The notes under the pieces are model-generated. The model was not told where the DNA came from. It did no database searches and worked only from the letters and a program-made list of their open reading frames with translations. The position numbers were made by a program, and so were the translations under genes. From Rodentibacter myodis (GTDB lineage Bacteria > Pseudomonadota > Gammaproteobacteria > Enterobacterales > Pasteurellaceae), in NCBI RefSeq assembly GCF_001999305.1, contig NZ_MLHQ01000032.1, positions 1 to 62,727 on the forward strand: a stretch of DNA of 62,727 nt. The letters run 5' to 3'. Below, piece by piece: positions 54,728 to 62,727 of this stretch. Positions within the stretch are counted from its first letter, which is position 1. Every line of letters begins with the position of its first letter.

Positions 54728-54769
54728 TCGTAAGTTTACCCTTGAAAATCAGTAACTTACGATTTTTTT
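54728..54769 (+). terminator. Terminator after tRNA-Ser
   Basis: TCGTAAGTT (54728-54736) pairs with AACTTACGA (54754-54762), followed by T7. Confidence 0.8.
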
Positions 54770-55314
54770 GTTTTCTGTTATTTCCTATGTTATTTCATTT
54801 GTTGCTGTCAATTTTGATGTGTCTAAAAAGTTTTTTGACGTAAAATAGGCGTAACTTATATACTGCACAGATAATCGGCGCTTAACTTTGTTTCCGAAAG
54901 TCTGTAATCTCATTTTTTCCGTATTGTTCTACTTTAATATTCCTCACTACAATATCTAGTGTCGAAAGTAGTGCCGTCCATTCTCTACAATGTTAACATC
55001 TTTTATATAGATATTATTCTCAACAAGGTAGTGCCGTCATCGAACAATACGGTATAAACTGCTTAAATTCGCCTGCATCACAATTAATATCAATTATATA
55101 TCTTACGTTCGTAGAGAATGAACGATGTTTTGCGTTCGCGAATATAAACAAATCTTTGACGAAGTTGCATAAGTTCCTATTAGGAATATTTACTAATACC
55201 TTTTGGTTCTGTTCCGGCGCCATTTTTGATCTTTCCGGTTCTTGTATCAATAGCTAATATCCCGTCTTATAACAAGCAGAGTAGATTAGGTGATATTGAG
55301 AGATTTGGCTTTTT
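54770..55314. other. Gene-free stretch after tRNA-Ser
   Basis: No supported gene. AT-rich, irregular sequence with two GTAGTGCCGTC copies (~54967 and ~55027). A minus-strand open frame at 55020-55250 has no ribosome site or recognisable protein. It may be an eroded end of the immunity array or an old insertion scar at the tRNA. Confidence 0.5.
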
Positions 55315-56193
55315 CTAACTTAAATAGATTTCGGGATTGTTGGCAAGCCATTGTTGGATTTTGGCTTCAGTTTTTTTTTCGTTGTAGCCGATTTGAGGGA
55401 ATAGGCTGAAGCGGTAGAACCATCCGAGGTAATCCAACCAAATTCGTTTTTCTTTTTTGAAATAACGGGCATATTCTTTATCGCCGTCTTCACTGCATAG
55501 ATAGTCCAAAATAAAATCCCGTAATAGATAGTTTTGGTATTCGCACACCGGGCGGTAGGTGCCGATGGGGACTGCCACTTTCTTTTTGCTTGCTGGGTTT
55601 TCATGAGGAATATGTAAAATTAAGCTACCCATTGCTTCCCTGTGCATCCAAGATTTAAACATTTTCGCTTCTAAAAACCAACATAAGGCATCGGGGTTGT
55701 TTTTATATTCCGTTGGATATTGGGCGATATAAAATTTGCCCCAGTCCCAGAAATAAATCAAACGGCGTTTGCTATCAATGCGCAAGGGGCGCCAATTAGG
55801 TGAAATCAGTAAGCAAAACCAAAAAAGTGGGAAAAGAATGTAGAACCAACCGTAGTATATTCTATAGCCGTGCATTTCCAACATTTCTGATTTATATATA
55901 TTGTATTCTCCTATGGGAACTGTTTTACCTAAGGCAGTATAGGTTTCTAATATTTCATTCCATTGTTTTGATAACGCCCAATCTACTGATATTGCCCATT
56001 GAATATCTGTAAACATTCCTTGTTGAAAATAAATATCATATAGTGTCATTGTGGTGACGACTAAAAACCATGGCCATGCCATATTGGCTTTCATGTGCCC
56101 TACATTGTAGCGGGCTATTTCAAGGACGCCATTGCCACATTGTTTGACATTGCGTGACACCATATCCGGTGTGTATTCTCTTTGTTTTGTCAT
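55315..56193 (-). CDS. T6SS immunity-like membrane protein, copy 4 (most distal)
   Basis: 292 residues. N-terminal MTKQREYTPDMVSRNVKQCG and TM1 (AWPWFLVVTTMTLYDIYF) as in copies 1 and 2; the loop ~61-112 is its own (LSKQWNEILETYTALGKTVP); TM2 (FYILFPLFWFCLLIS) and the ~160-residue cytosolic C-terminal domain (PNWRPLRIDSKRRLIYFWDW) match the others until the last ~12 residues, which differ (QQWLANNPEIYLS). Positive-inside rule puts both ends in the cytosol and the variable loop in the periplasm. The preceding effector remnant is frameshifted, so this is probably the oldest orphan. Confidence 0.7.
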   Translation of the reverse strand: MTKQREYTPDMVSRNVKQCGNGVLEIARYNVGHMKANMAWPWFLVVTTMTLYDIYFQQGMFTDIQWAISVDWALSKQWNEILETYTALGKTVPIGEYNIYKSEMLEMHGYRIYYGWFYILFPLFWFCLLISPNWRPLRIDSKRRLIYFWDWGKFYIAQYPTEYKNNPDALCWFLEAKMFKSWMHREAMGSLILHIPHENPASKKKVAVPIGTYRPVCEYQNYLLRDFILDYLCSEDGDKEYARYFKKEKRIWLDYLGWFYRFSLFPQIGYNEKKTEAKIQQWLANNPEIYLS

Positions 56194-56355
56194 TAATAAT
56201 ATTCTTCAAAAGTAATACTGCCCAAAATACTCGGCAAACATTTTATCCCCAAATGTGTTGGTTTTTTCACCAAGTTTAAGGGGGGGCGCATAGACGGTAA
56301 GCAAATTGTTATTCTTATCAGTGTTGAATGAATGGAATGTCGGTAATGTTTTTTC
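56193..56355 (-). pseudogene. Decayed effector C-terminus in front of copy 4
   Basis: Homologous to the last ~50 codons of the effector at 59546, but with a 2-base deletion (GAAGGC to GGGC) that destroys the frame near the end, a Trp-to-Gly change (FWDK to FGDK) and a run of C. The intact counterparts are at 57337 and 58483. Confidence 0.75.
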
Positions 56356-56389
56356 TTAACGCTTTTTCATTAAAAACATTTTAAAAAAC

Positions 56390-56462
56390 AACCGCACTTT
56401 AACGTTGTTGCTGTATAACACCACGTTTTCTATTTAAAGTGCGGTCAAAATTCGACGTGTTT
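56390..56462 (-). terminator. USS-pair terminator after copy 3
   Basis: Inverted USS copies (ACCGCACTTT ... AAAGTGCGGT) about 45 bases apart with a T run on the minus strand. The same structure, almost unchanged, occurs after copy 2 (57535-57600); after copy 1 only one USS remains (58649). Confidence 0.55.
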
Positions 56463-56464
56463 TT

Positions 56465-57337
56465 TTATTGCCCGTCGCCGTATTTTTCAAGCCAAGCCTG
56501 AATTTTGGCTTCGGTTTTCTTTTCGTTGTAGCCGATTTGAGGGAATAGGCTGAAGCGGTAGAACCATCCGAAGTAATCCAACCAAATACGTTTTTCTTTT
56601 TTGAAATAACGGGCATATTCTTTATCGCTGTCTTCACTGCATAGATAGTCTAAAATAAAATCCCGTAATAGATAGTTTTGGTATTCGCACACCGGGCGGT
56701 AGGTGCCGATGGGGACTGCCACTTTCTTTTTGCTTGCGAGGTTTTCATGAGGAATATGCAAAATTAAGCTACCCATTGCTTCCCTGTGCATCCAAGATTT
56801 AAACATTTTCGCTTCTAAAAACCAACATAAGGCATCGGGGTTGTTTTTATATTCCGTTGGATATTGGGCGATATAAAATTTCCCCCAATCCCAGAAATAA
56901 ATCAAACGGCGTTTGCTATCAATGCGCAAGGGACGCCAATTCGGTGAAATCAGTAAACAAAACCAAAAAAGCGGAAAAAGAATATAAAACCAGCCCCAGT
57001 AAATTATATCCCCATGTATTTCTAACATTTCACTCTTGAAGGTTTCATATTCATTTACTGGGATATCTTTACCCTGAGCTAATAAACTTGATGTATAGAA
57101 TTGCCAATTGTTTTTTAAGGCCCAATCAATGGATATAGCCCACTTTATAGGTCTTAATATTTCTTGTGTAGTAAAAAAATCATAACAAGTTATTCCAATT
57201 ACGCATAGAAACCATGGCCATGCCATATTGGCTTTCATGTGCCCTACATTGTAGCGGGCAATTTCAAGTACACCATTGCCACATTGTTTGACATTGCGTG
57301 ACACCATATCCGGTGTGTATTCTCTTTGTTTCATCAT
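56465..57337 (-). CDS. T6SS immunity-like membrane protein, copy 3
   Basis: 290 residues starting at the TAATG junction (57337); an ATG nine bases upstream lies in the effector remnant. Shares the N-terminal 43 and C-terminal ~175 residues with copies 1 and 2. TM1 differs (LCVIGITCYDFF) and the loop is unique (LKNNWQFYTSSLLAQGKDIP). C-terminus ...AWLEKYGDGQ. Otherwise as described for copy 1. Confidence 0.7.
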   Translation of the reverse strand: MMKQREYTPDMVSRNVKQCGNGVLEIARYNVGHMKANMAWPWFLCVIGITCYDFFTTQEILRPIKWAISIDWALKNNWQFYTSSLLAQGKDIPVNEYETFKSEMLEIHGDIIYWGWFYILFPLFWFCLLISPNWRPLRIDSKRRLIYFWDWGKFYIAQYPTEYKNNPDALCWFLEAKMFKSWMHREAMGSLILHIPHENLASKKKVAVPIGTYRPVCEYQNYLLRDFILDYLCSEDSDKEYARYFKKEKRIWLDYFGWFYRFSLFPQIGYNEKKTEAKIQAWLEKYGDGQ

Positions 57338-57501
57338 TAATAACATCCTTCAAAGGTAATACTGCCTTCAAAATACTCGGCAAACATTTTATCCCAAAAT
57401 GTGTTGGCTTTTTCACCAAGTTTAGGGTAGTCCACATAGACGATAAGCAAATTGTTATTCTTATCAGCGTTGAATGAATGGAATGTCGGTAATGTTTTTT
57501 C
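57337..57501 (-). pseudogene. Orphan effector C-terminus in front of copy 3
   Basis: A 54-codon frame bounded upstream by a stop encodes an effector tail: TLPTFHSFNADKNNNLLIVY then VDYPKLGEKANTFWDKMFAE, YFEGSITFEG, ending in TAATG fused to the next start. No start codon or ribosome site of its own. The first 20 residues differ from the present effector, so it comes from another allele. Confidence 0.8.
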
Positions 57502-57610
57502 TTAACGCTTTTTCATTAAAAACATTTTTAAAAACAACCGCACTTTAACGTTGTTGCTGTATAACACCGCGTTTTCTATTTAAAGTGCGGTCAAAATTCG
57601 ACGTGTTTTT

Positions 57611-58483
57611 TTATTGCCCGTCGCCGTATTTTTCAAGCCAAGCCTGAATTTTGGCTTCGGTTTTCTTTTCGTTGTAGCCGATTTGAGGGAATAGGCTGAA
57701 GCGGTAGAACCATCCGAAGTAATCCAACCAAATACGTTTTTCTTTTTTGAAATAACGGGCATATTCTTTATCGCTGTCTTCACTGCATAGATAGTCTAAA
57801 ATAAAATCCCGTAATAGATAGTTTTGGTATTCGCACACCGGGCGGTAGGTGCCGATGGGGACTGCCACTTTCTTTTTGCTTGCGGGGTTTTCATGAGGAA
57901 TATGTAAAATTAAGCTACCCATTGCTTCCCTGTGCATCCAAGATTTAAACATTTTCGCTTCTAAAAACCAACATAAGGCATCGGGGTTGTTTTTATATTC
58001 CGTTGGATATTGGGCGATATAAAATTTGCCCCAATCCCAGAAATAAATCAAACGGCGTTTGCTATCAATGCGCAAGGGGCGCCAATTCGGTGAAATCAGT
58101 AAACAAAACCAAAAAAGCGGGAAAAGAATATAAAACCAGCCCCAGTAAAAGCTGTCTCCGTGCATTGCGATCATTTCAGCCTTGTAATCAGCATAATAGT
58201 TTTGTGGGATTTCTTTTCCTAATTCAGTCATTATAGCTATATGTCTAGTCCAACCATCTTCTAGAGCCCAGTCAACAGAAATAGCCCATTGAATATCACT
58301 AAACATTCCTTGTTGAAAATAAATATCATATAGTGTCATTGTGGTGACAACTAAAAACCATGGCCATGCCATATTGGCTTTCATGTGCCCTACATTGTAG
58401 CGGGCAATTTCAAGGACGCCATTACCACATTGTTTGACATTACGTGACACCATATCCGGTGTATATTCTCTTTGTTTTGTCAT
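57611..58483 (-). CDS. T6SS immunity-like membrane protein, copy 2
   Basis: 290 residues. Identical to copy 3 over the C-terminal domain (apart from one or two residues) and to copy 4 at the N-terminus and TM1; the loop (LEDGWTRHIAIMTELGKEIP, YADYKAEMIAMHGDSFY) is unique. Begins at a TAATG junction with an effector remnant. Synonymous changes are few, implying recent duplication or gene conversion outside the loop. Confidence 0.7.
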   Translation of the reverse strand: MTKQREYTPDMVSRNVKQCGNGVLEIARYNVGHMKANMAWPWFLVVTTMTLYDIYFQQGMFSDIQWAISVDWALEDGWTRHIAIMTELGKEIPQNYYADYKAEMIAMHGDSFYWGWFYILFPLFWFCLLISPNWRPLRIDSKRRLIYFWDWGKFYIAQYPTEYKNNPDALCWFLEAKMFKSWMHREAMGSLILHIPHENPASKKKVAVPIGTYRPVCEYQNYLLRDFILDYLCSEDSDKEYARYFKKEKRIWLDYFGWFYRFSLFPQIGYNEKKTEAKIQAWLEKYGDGQ

Positions 58484-58626
58484 TAATAATATCCTTCAAA
58501 GGTAATACTGCCTTCAAAATACTCGGCAAACATTTTATCCCAAAATGTGTTGGTTTTTTCACCGAGTTTAGGGTAGTCCGTATAGACGATAAGCAAATTG
58601 TTATTCTTATCAGCTTTGAATGAGTG
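58483..58626 (-). pseudogene. Orphan effector C-terminus in front of copy 2
   Basis: A 47-codon frame after a TGA stop reads HSFKADKNNNLLIVYTDYPK, LGEKTNTFWDKMFAEYFEGS, ITFEGYY and then TAATG. The last 29 residues equal the present effector except for two; the first part matches the 57337 remnant instead. Confidence 0.8.
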
Positions 58627-58676
58627 TCAGCAATGTTTTTTAACGCTAAAGTGCGGTCAAAATTCGACGTGTTTTT

Positions 58677-59546
58677 TTATTGCCCGTCGCCGTATTTTTC
58701 AAGCCAAGCCTGAATTTTGGCTTCAGTTTTTTTTTCGTTGTAGCCGATTTGGGGGAACAGGCTGAAGTGGTAGAACCATCCGAGGTAATCCAACCAAATA
58801 CGTTTTTCTTTTTTGAAATAACGGGCATATTCTTTATCGCTGTCTTCACTGCATAGATAGTCCAAAATAAAATCCCGTAATAGGTAGTTTTGGTATTCGC
58901 ACACCGGGCGGTAGGTGCCGATGGGGACCGCTACTTTCTTTTTGTTTGTTGGGTTTTCATGAGGAATATGTAAAATTAAGCTACCCATTGCTTCCCTGTG
59001 CATCCAAGATTTAAACATTTTTGCTTCTAAAAACCAACATAGGGCATCGGGGCTGTTTTTATATTCCGTCGGATATTGGGCGATATAAAATTTCCCCCAA
59101 TCCCAGAAATAAATCAAACGGCGTTTGCTATCAATGCGCAAGGGGCGCCAATTCGGTGAAATCAGTAAACAAAACCAAAAAAGCGGGAAAAGAATATAAA
59201 ACCAGCCCCAATATCTGCGATCTCCATGTTTATTGAGTAATTCTTGAGCGAATTGATCGAAACTCGTTCCCGCCAATGTATATCCTGGGTTCTGTATATT
59301 TTCATAAAAACCAAAAGTATCTTTTATTCTGGCCATCGGAGAGATAGCCCATTGAATATCATTAAACATTCCTTGTTGAAAATAAATGTCGTATAGTGTC
59401 ATTGTGGTGATGACTAAAAACCATGGCCATGCCATATTGGCTTTCATGTGCCCTACATTATAGCGGGCAATTTCAAGGACGCCATTGCCACATTGTTTAA
59501 CATTGCGTGACACCATATCCGGTGTATATTCTCTTTGTTTCATCAT
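58677..59546 (-). CDS. T6SS immunity-like membrane protein, copy 1 (cognate)
   Basis: 289 residues, start codon overlapping the effector stop (TAATG), so it is translationally coupled and most likely the cognate immunity protein. Topology: cytosolic basic N-terminus (~1-37), TM1 ~39-57, loop ~58-112, TM2 ~113-130, large cytosolic domain ~131-289. The loop (MARIKDTFGFYENIQNPGYT, LAGTSFDQFAQELLNKHGDR) is the most divergent of the four. The DUF6708-like C-terminal domain is near-identical in all copies. VasX immunity (TsiV2) is also a membrane protein; here the identification rests on context. Confidence 0.75.
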   Translation of the reverse strand: MMKQREYTPDMVSRNVKQCGNGVLEIARYNVGHMKANMAWPWFLVITTMTLYDIYFQQGMFNDIQWAISPMARIKDTFGFYENIQNPGYTLAGTSFDQFAQELLNKHGDRRYWGWFYILFPLFWFCLLISPNWRPLRIDSKRRLIYFWDWGKFYIAQYPTEYKNSPDALCWFLEAKMFKSWMHREAMGSLILHIPHENPTNKKKVAVPIGTYRPVCEYQNYLLRDFILDYLCSEDSDKEYARYFKKEKRIWLDYLGWFYHFSLFPQIGYNEKKTEAKIQAWLEKYGDGQ

Positions 59547-62350
59547 TAATAATATCCTTCAAAAGTAATACTGCCTTCAAAATACTCGGCAAACATTTTA
59601 TCCCAAAATGTTTTGGTTTTTTCACCAAGTTTAGGGTAATCCACATAGACGGTAAGCACGTCTTTATTCTCGTCAGGGAGGGCGTTATTATCCGCCACTT
59701 TAATTTGTTTGTAGCGTTTGAAGGGGTTCTCCTCCGAAATATCCCAAAGTATTATTCCGCCTTCTTGTGTGCCTTTACCTTGTATTGTGAATTTAGGCGT
59801 GCTGCTATAAGGTGATAGATCAAATTGATTGTATTCCCATATTGATTTTTTATGTTCAATCTGCAATTTGAGTTGTATTTCCTGTACTGCCAGGTCATTT
59901 TCCCAAAATGCCGGTGAACGAATTTCGAGCAAGTTCCAATTTCCACGGGGAGTGATTTGAATTCCCCATGCCAAGTTGTAATAACCTTGCATTTCTTTAT
60001 CAAAGAGTTTTTTTATTTCAATAAATTGTTGGTCGGTTTCGGAATAAGTCAATCTTTCTGCAGCAGAATTTTGCTCAAGAAGACTAAGTCGATCCTTATT
60101 CCAATATTGCGGCGAATTTCCCCAAAATCCGGTTCTCACCCAAGCTTCATAGGGATTATCACCAAACAATCGCACCACCAAACTTATTAATACTACGGCA
60201 AAACCAATTATGCCTAATGACGGTATAAAACCCGATATTAACGAGAAAGATGCCAATAACCCACAAATTTCCCCTGCAATTAAAATCATACCGGCGGCTT
60301 TTTGGGCTTTATCACCCGAGGCATTTCCACGTTTTACATCGCCATAGGCAATGACGATCGCTGCTACATTCGCTACTCTTCCTGCGGTCTCAAATGAAAA
60401 GACTTTTCGCATAATCCCCATTCCTGCCGCATTTTTAGGAACCGGAAGGTTTAATCCCAGCGTTGCTTTTTCAAATAATTTTTTCATACCGTCTTTTGCA
60501 ATGGTATTTTCTTTACGTTCAAGCGCGGCGACTAAGGCGCAAAAATCAGCAATTAATTGTGTACCGGCATGGTCGGTTATATCCTTTTCACTTTGGTCTT
60601 CAAACCATTTGTTTAAATTTGAAAAGAGTGTAACTGATGCTAAAAATAAACCAATTCGTTGAGTTTGTGCATTTATTAATTTACTCGCTTTGGATTGCTC
60701 GGTTACATTGACTTTAAACCAGGTTGTTAGGCTTTCCTTTTTCTTCAGCTGCAACAGATGTCTTGGCATATCTATGTTGGTGATACTGCTTTTGCCCTGA
60801 ATAAAATCTTGTAACTGTGTTCTAAGAATCTGTACGGCATTTTTCATTTTTGTCGGTGGCATTCGCTCTACACGTAACCCGAAAACTTGCATATAATGAT
60901 TATACATTAAGGCGTTTGTGGCCGTTTTTTGCCAGAGATGTAATTGTCCCGCCGAGATTTCGCCAATTAAAATATCAAATCTTAATTTGTTAAATTCAGT
61001 GTATTTTGTTCCTTCTTGAAGTAACGAGTTAGACTTGTCAATGGCTGTCAAAATATTTGTCAATATATCTCCCCAGCTTTTTGGTGTCTGCTCCAAATTT
61101 GGGGGTAATTCGGTTGCGGAATTGAGTTTTATTGCTTGCAATTCGAGTAATTTAGCTTGTTCAGGCACACCTTTAGGTTTACTACAAATATTCGCCATTC
61201 CGGAAATATAAACACCCATGGCATAATTAATTACGCTGTTTAATTCGCTTTTTTGAGAAAAATAATTGCTCATGAGTTTATTGAGAACGAGAAGCTGCTC
61301 AAAAACTGTGTAATTGCCCGTTTGCCTTAATAACATAGCTTGTACATAGGCGAGATTTTTCATTTTGTTTTCATATTCTGTGGGACGATATTCTAGATAT
61401 TTTTCCATTTCTACTTTTGTCTTGGGATCTATTGGATAGCCATTCCAAGATGTTTTGCGTAACAATCTCTCCATCGATTTAACCGCTCTTGCTGTTGTTA
61501 TTGGATACAGTTCCTTAACCCGCTCATCGGCATCACGGGCAAATAGGAGGGTATGGTAAGCGGAAATATCTTTTATATTGCCAATCGGATCATATACTGC
61601 AACAACAATGGGTTCTCCATTTTTGCAGGCTTTAGGTATATTCAGTTTATGCCTTTCAGAATAACCAACTGCGGTTGCCCGACGTTTACTTTCAATATTA
61701 TGGTCGTTTTCTGATTGGCTTAGATTGAAATCAGAAACCTTATTTTTCAAGGATTTTTCTGTCAGCAAAAAAGAAAAATTTGTTTCAAGCGTTTTCAGGG
61801 GGAGTCTTTGCATTATTTTCGCCCGTACGCTGGCATCTGCTTCAAGTTTTTCAAATAACTCTGGGGGCCAACGATACTCACTATATGCAAACTCAATGAC
61901 TGCGGTTTGTGGATTAACATAAGGGTAAGGAAAGGATTTACGCTTTTGCGATTTTACCCAATTCCCTCGGGCATGACCGTCCACCCACTCATATTGAGTA
62001 AAACTATATTGTCCTTCTTGTTCTTGATTTAATTCAGGTGCATTGCTATCGCTTGACGATACCGTATATTTAAATATTAACCATTTACCTCCGGCATCCG
62101 TTGTTTTACCCACATGCTTTTGTGAGTAGATATAAAAATAACCTTGGCGTAAACGTCTTAATTCATAATTAGGATCATTCAATCCTGTTGGCATAGGCGG
62201 CGTTTTTCCTGATGTTGCTGCATTTTCTAATGCTTCGCCGGTTAAACTAAAACGCACCGGATAAATCGGACGTTCATTTGGCTGACATTGCGTTGGTTGT
62301 CCGAGTACATCGTCTTGAGTAAATGTTGAAGTTTTGTTTGGTATTGTCAT
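59546..62350 (-). CDS. VasX-like T6SS effector (predicted membrane-acting toxin)
   Basis: 934 residues. The N-terminus has the VasX_N pattern: PIYPVRFSLTGEAL, then YELRRLRQGYFYIYSQ, W..F.YTV..., and KIMQRLPLK. A long helical middle (~200-640) precedes a hydrophobic block at ~655-725 (VANVAAIVIAYGDV, AAGMILIAGEICGLLASFSL, GIIGFAVVLISLVVRLFG) with two to four membrane helices, followed by WVRTGFWGNSP and a C-terminal ~150-residue domain ending YFEGSITFEGYY. VasX-type effectors are loaded on VgrG and permeabilise target inner membranes. No signal peptide. The T6SS core is not in this window. Confidence 0.8.
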   Translation of the reverse strand: MTIPNKTSTFTQDDVLGQPTQCQPNERPIYPVRFSLTGEALENAATSGKTPPMPTGLNDPNYELRRLRQGYFYIYSQKHVGKTTDAGGKWLIFKYTVSSSDSNAPELNQEQEGQYSFTQYEWVDGHARGNWVKSQKRKSFPYPYVNPQTAVIEFAYSEYRWPPELFEKLEADASVRAKIMQRLPLKTLETNFSFLLTEKSLKNKVSDFNLSQSENDHNIESKRRATAVGYSERHKLNIPKACKNGEPIVVAVYDPIGNIKDISAYHTLLFARDADERVKELYPITTARAVKSMERLLRKTSWNGYPIDPKTKVEMEKYLEYRPTEYENKMKNLAYVQAMLLRQTGNYTVFEQLLVLNKLMSNYFSQKSELNSVINYAMGVYISGMANICSKPKGVPEQAKLLELQAIKLNSATELPPNLEQTPKSWGDILTNILTAIDKSNSLLQEGTKYTEFNKLRFDILIGEISAGQLHLWQKTATNALMYNHYMQVFGLRVERMPPTKMKNAVQILRTQLQDFIQGKSSITNIDMPRHLLQLKKKESLTTWFKVNVTEQSKASKLINAQTQRIGLFLASVTLFSNLNKWFEDQSEKDITDHAGTQLIADFCALVAALERKENTIAKDGMKKLFEKATLGLNLPVPKNAAGMGIMRKVFSFETAGRVANVAAIVIAYGDVKRGNASGDKAQKAAGMILIAGEICGLLASFSLISGFIPSLGIIGFAVVLISLVVRLFGDNPYEAWVRTGFWGNSPQYWNKDRLSLLEQNSAAERLTYSETDQQFIEIKKLFDKEMQGYYNLAWGIQITPRGNWNLLEIRSPAFWENDLAVQEIQLKLQIEHKKSIWEYNQFDLSPYSSTPKFTIQGKGTQEGGIILWDISEENPFKRYKQIKVADNNALPDENKDVLTVYVDYPKLGEKTKTFWDKMFAEYFEGSITFEGYY

Positions 62351-62356
62351 CTTTTC

Positions 62357-62727
62357 TTAGCTTTTTTGCTCAATTTTGGCTTGTTCATAAACCGCATTGG
62401 CAATAACAATTGGAAAGTTATCACCAAATTCATCTTCTGCCTGTTTAATAAGTCGAATTAATTTTTCTTGATCATTTAAATAAATTTGGGCCTTTACTAA
62501 GTCAATAATGGCCTCAATGTGCTTAAATCCCAATTCAAGTGCTTTATGGAAGTATTTTTCAATATCCGGTGGTGATATGGCATTATTGCTAAATTCTTGT
62601 GGAATAAGCTCCTTTTGCAATTTATCCAGTAAGTGGCGTTTGTCATAATCTTCCAGAAACGCTTGAAAATCCTCATCAAAATTGACCGCACTTGGTTGCG
62701 TGTCTTGCGGTAATTCGGCAAGGGAGA
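62357..62727 (-). CDS. C-terminal part of the gene upstream of the effector (partial)
   Basis: The frame is open to the window edge and ends 6 bp before the effector start. The visible 123 residues (SLAELPQDTQPSAVNFDEDF ... YFHKALELGFKHIEAIIDLV, ...DEFGDNFPIVIANAVYEQA) are helical, TPR/Sel1-like. In V. cholerae the gene before vasX (vasW) encodes a DUF4123 adaptor, and the extended tail of such an adaptor is a fair guess; the diagnostic N-terminus is outside the window. A USS lies at ~62682. Confidence 0.6.
   Translation of the reverse strand, partial: SLAELPQDTQPSAVNFDEDFQAFLEDYDKRHLLDKLQKELIPQEFSNNAISPPDIEKYFHKALELGFKHIEAIIDLVKAQIYLNDQEKLIRLIKQAEDEFGDNFPIVIANAVYEQAKIEQKS

Noticed and set aside
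55020-55250. 76-codon minus-strand frame
   Set aside because: No ribosome site, atypical composition and no similarity to the neighbouring immunity genes.
55800-59236. Plus-strand frames repeated across the immunity array
   Set aside because: They are the antisense of the conserved TM2 region and repeat only because the genes do.

Overview
The window is chromosomal DNA of a Pasteurellaceae bacterium from the Haemophilus/Aggregatibacter group. The Hin-type DNA uptake signal sequence (USS, core AAGTGCGGT) occurs dozens of times on both strands, often as inverted pairs that double as terminators. The housekeeping blocks (ybaB-recR-topB-secG-tRNA-Leu; mtgA-trpR-slt-yciI-yciA-yciB-yciC/ompW; fadL-ogt-mutH; tilS-pdxY-accA-znuB-znuC/mepM; tyrR/hflX-hfq-rluC/rne) match the gene order I recall for H. 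influenzae. A PTS permease of the sucrose type is compatible with sucrose-fermenting relatives such as H. parainfluenzae or A. aphrophilus/segnis, but the species cannot be fixed from the sequence.

Layout. 1-4161: a duplicated surface-lipoprotein/Slam locus, with two copies of a TbpB-like proline-rich lipoprotein gene and one intact plus one truncated copy of the Slam exporter. 4286-7826: ybaB, recR, topB, secG and tRNA-Leu(GAG). 7804-23046: a 15.2 kb integrated phage satellite (PICI/P4-like), bounded by an imperfect direct repeat of the tRNA 3' end. It has a tyrosine integrase, a strong promoter with a structured leader RNA, AlpA, a stand-alone small terminase subunit, Rha, an Ash/Icd-like gene facing a small ribbon-helix-helix repressor, a DUF927 replicative helicase, an iteron-type origin, and then a USS-free, AT-rich defence cargo: an AbiF-type HEPN toxin behind a probable structured ncRNA, an orphan BrnA, and a DprA-like plus phosphoribosyltransferase pair resembling ShosTA. 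No capsid, portal, large terminase or tail gene is present, so the element should depend on a helper phage.

23165-54712: core chromosome with a PTS permease (scrA-like), cell-wall enzymes, outer-membrane proteins (OmpW, FadL), purine genes with a PurR box, DNA repair (ogt, mutH), zinc uptake (znuBC), a CeuBCDE-type ferric-siderophore operon behind a candidate Fur box and placed between mepM and tyrR, the RNA-metabolism genes hflX, hfq, rluC and rne, and tRNA-Ser(UGA).

55315-62727 (minus strand): a type VI secretion effector locus. A partial gene (possible adaptor) is followed by a 934-residue VasX-like effector and four tandem immunity-like membrane proteins. The four are almost identical except for a hypervariable segment between their two transmembrane helices, predicted to face the periplasm. 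In front of each of the three downstream copies lies a 48-55 codon remnant of an effector C-terminus that keeps (or, in the oldest, has lost by frameshift) the TAATG stop/start coupling seen at the intact effector. This is a fossil record of successive effector-tail/immunity replacements and, together with the AbiF-ncRNA/ShosTA cargo of the satellite, is the most interesting content of the window.
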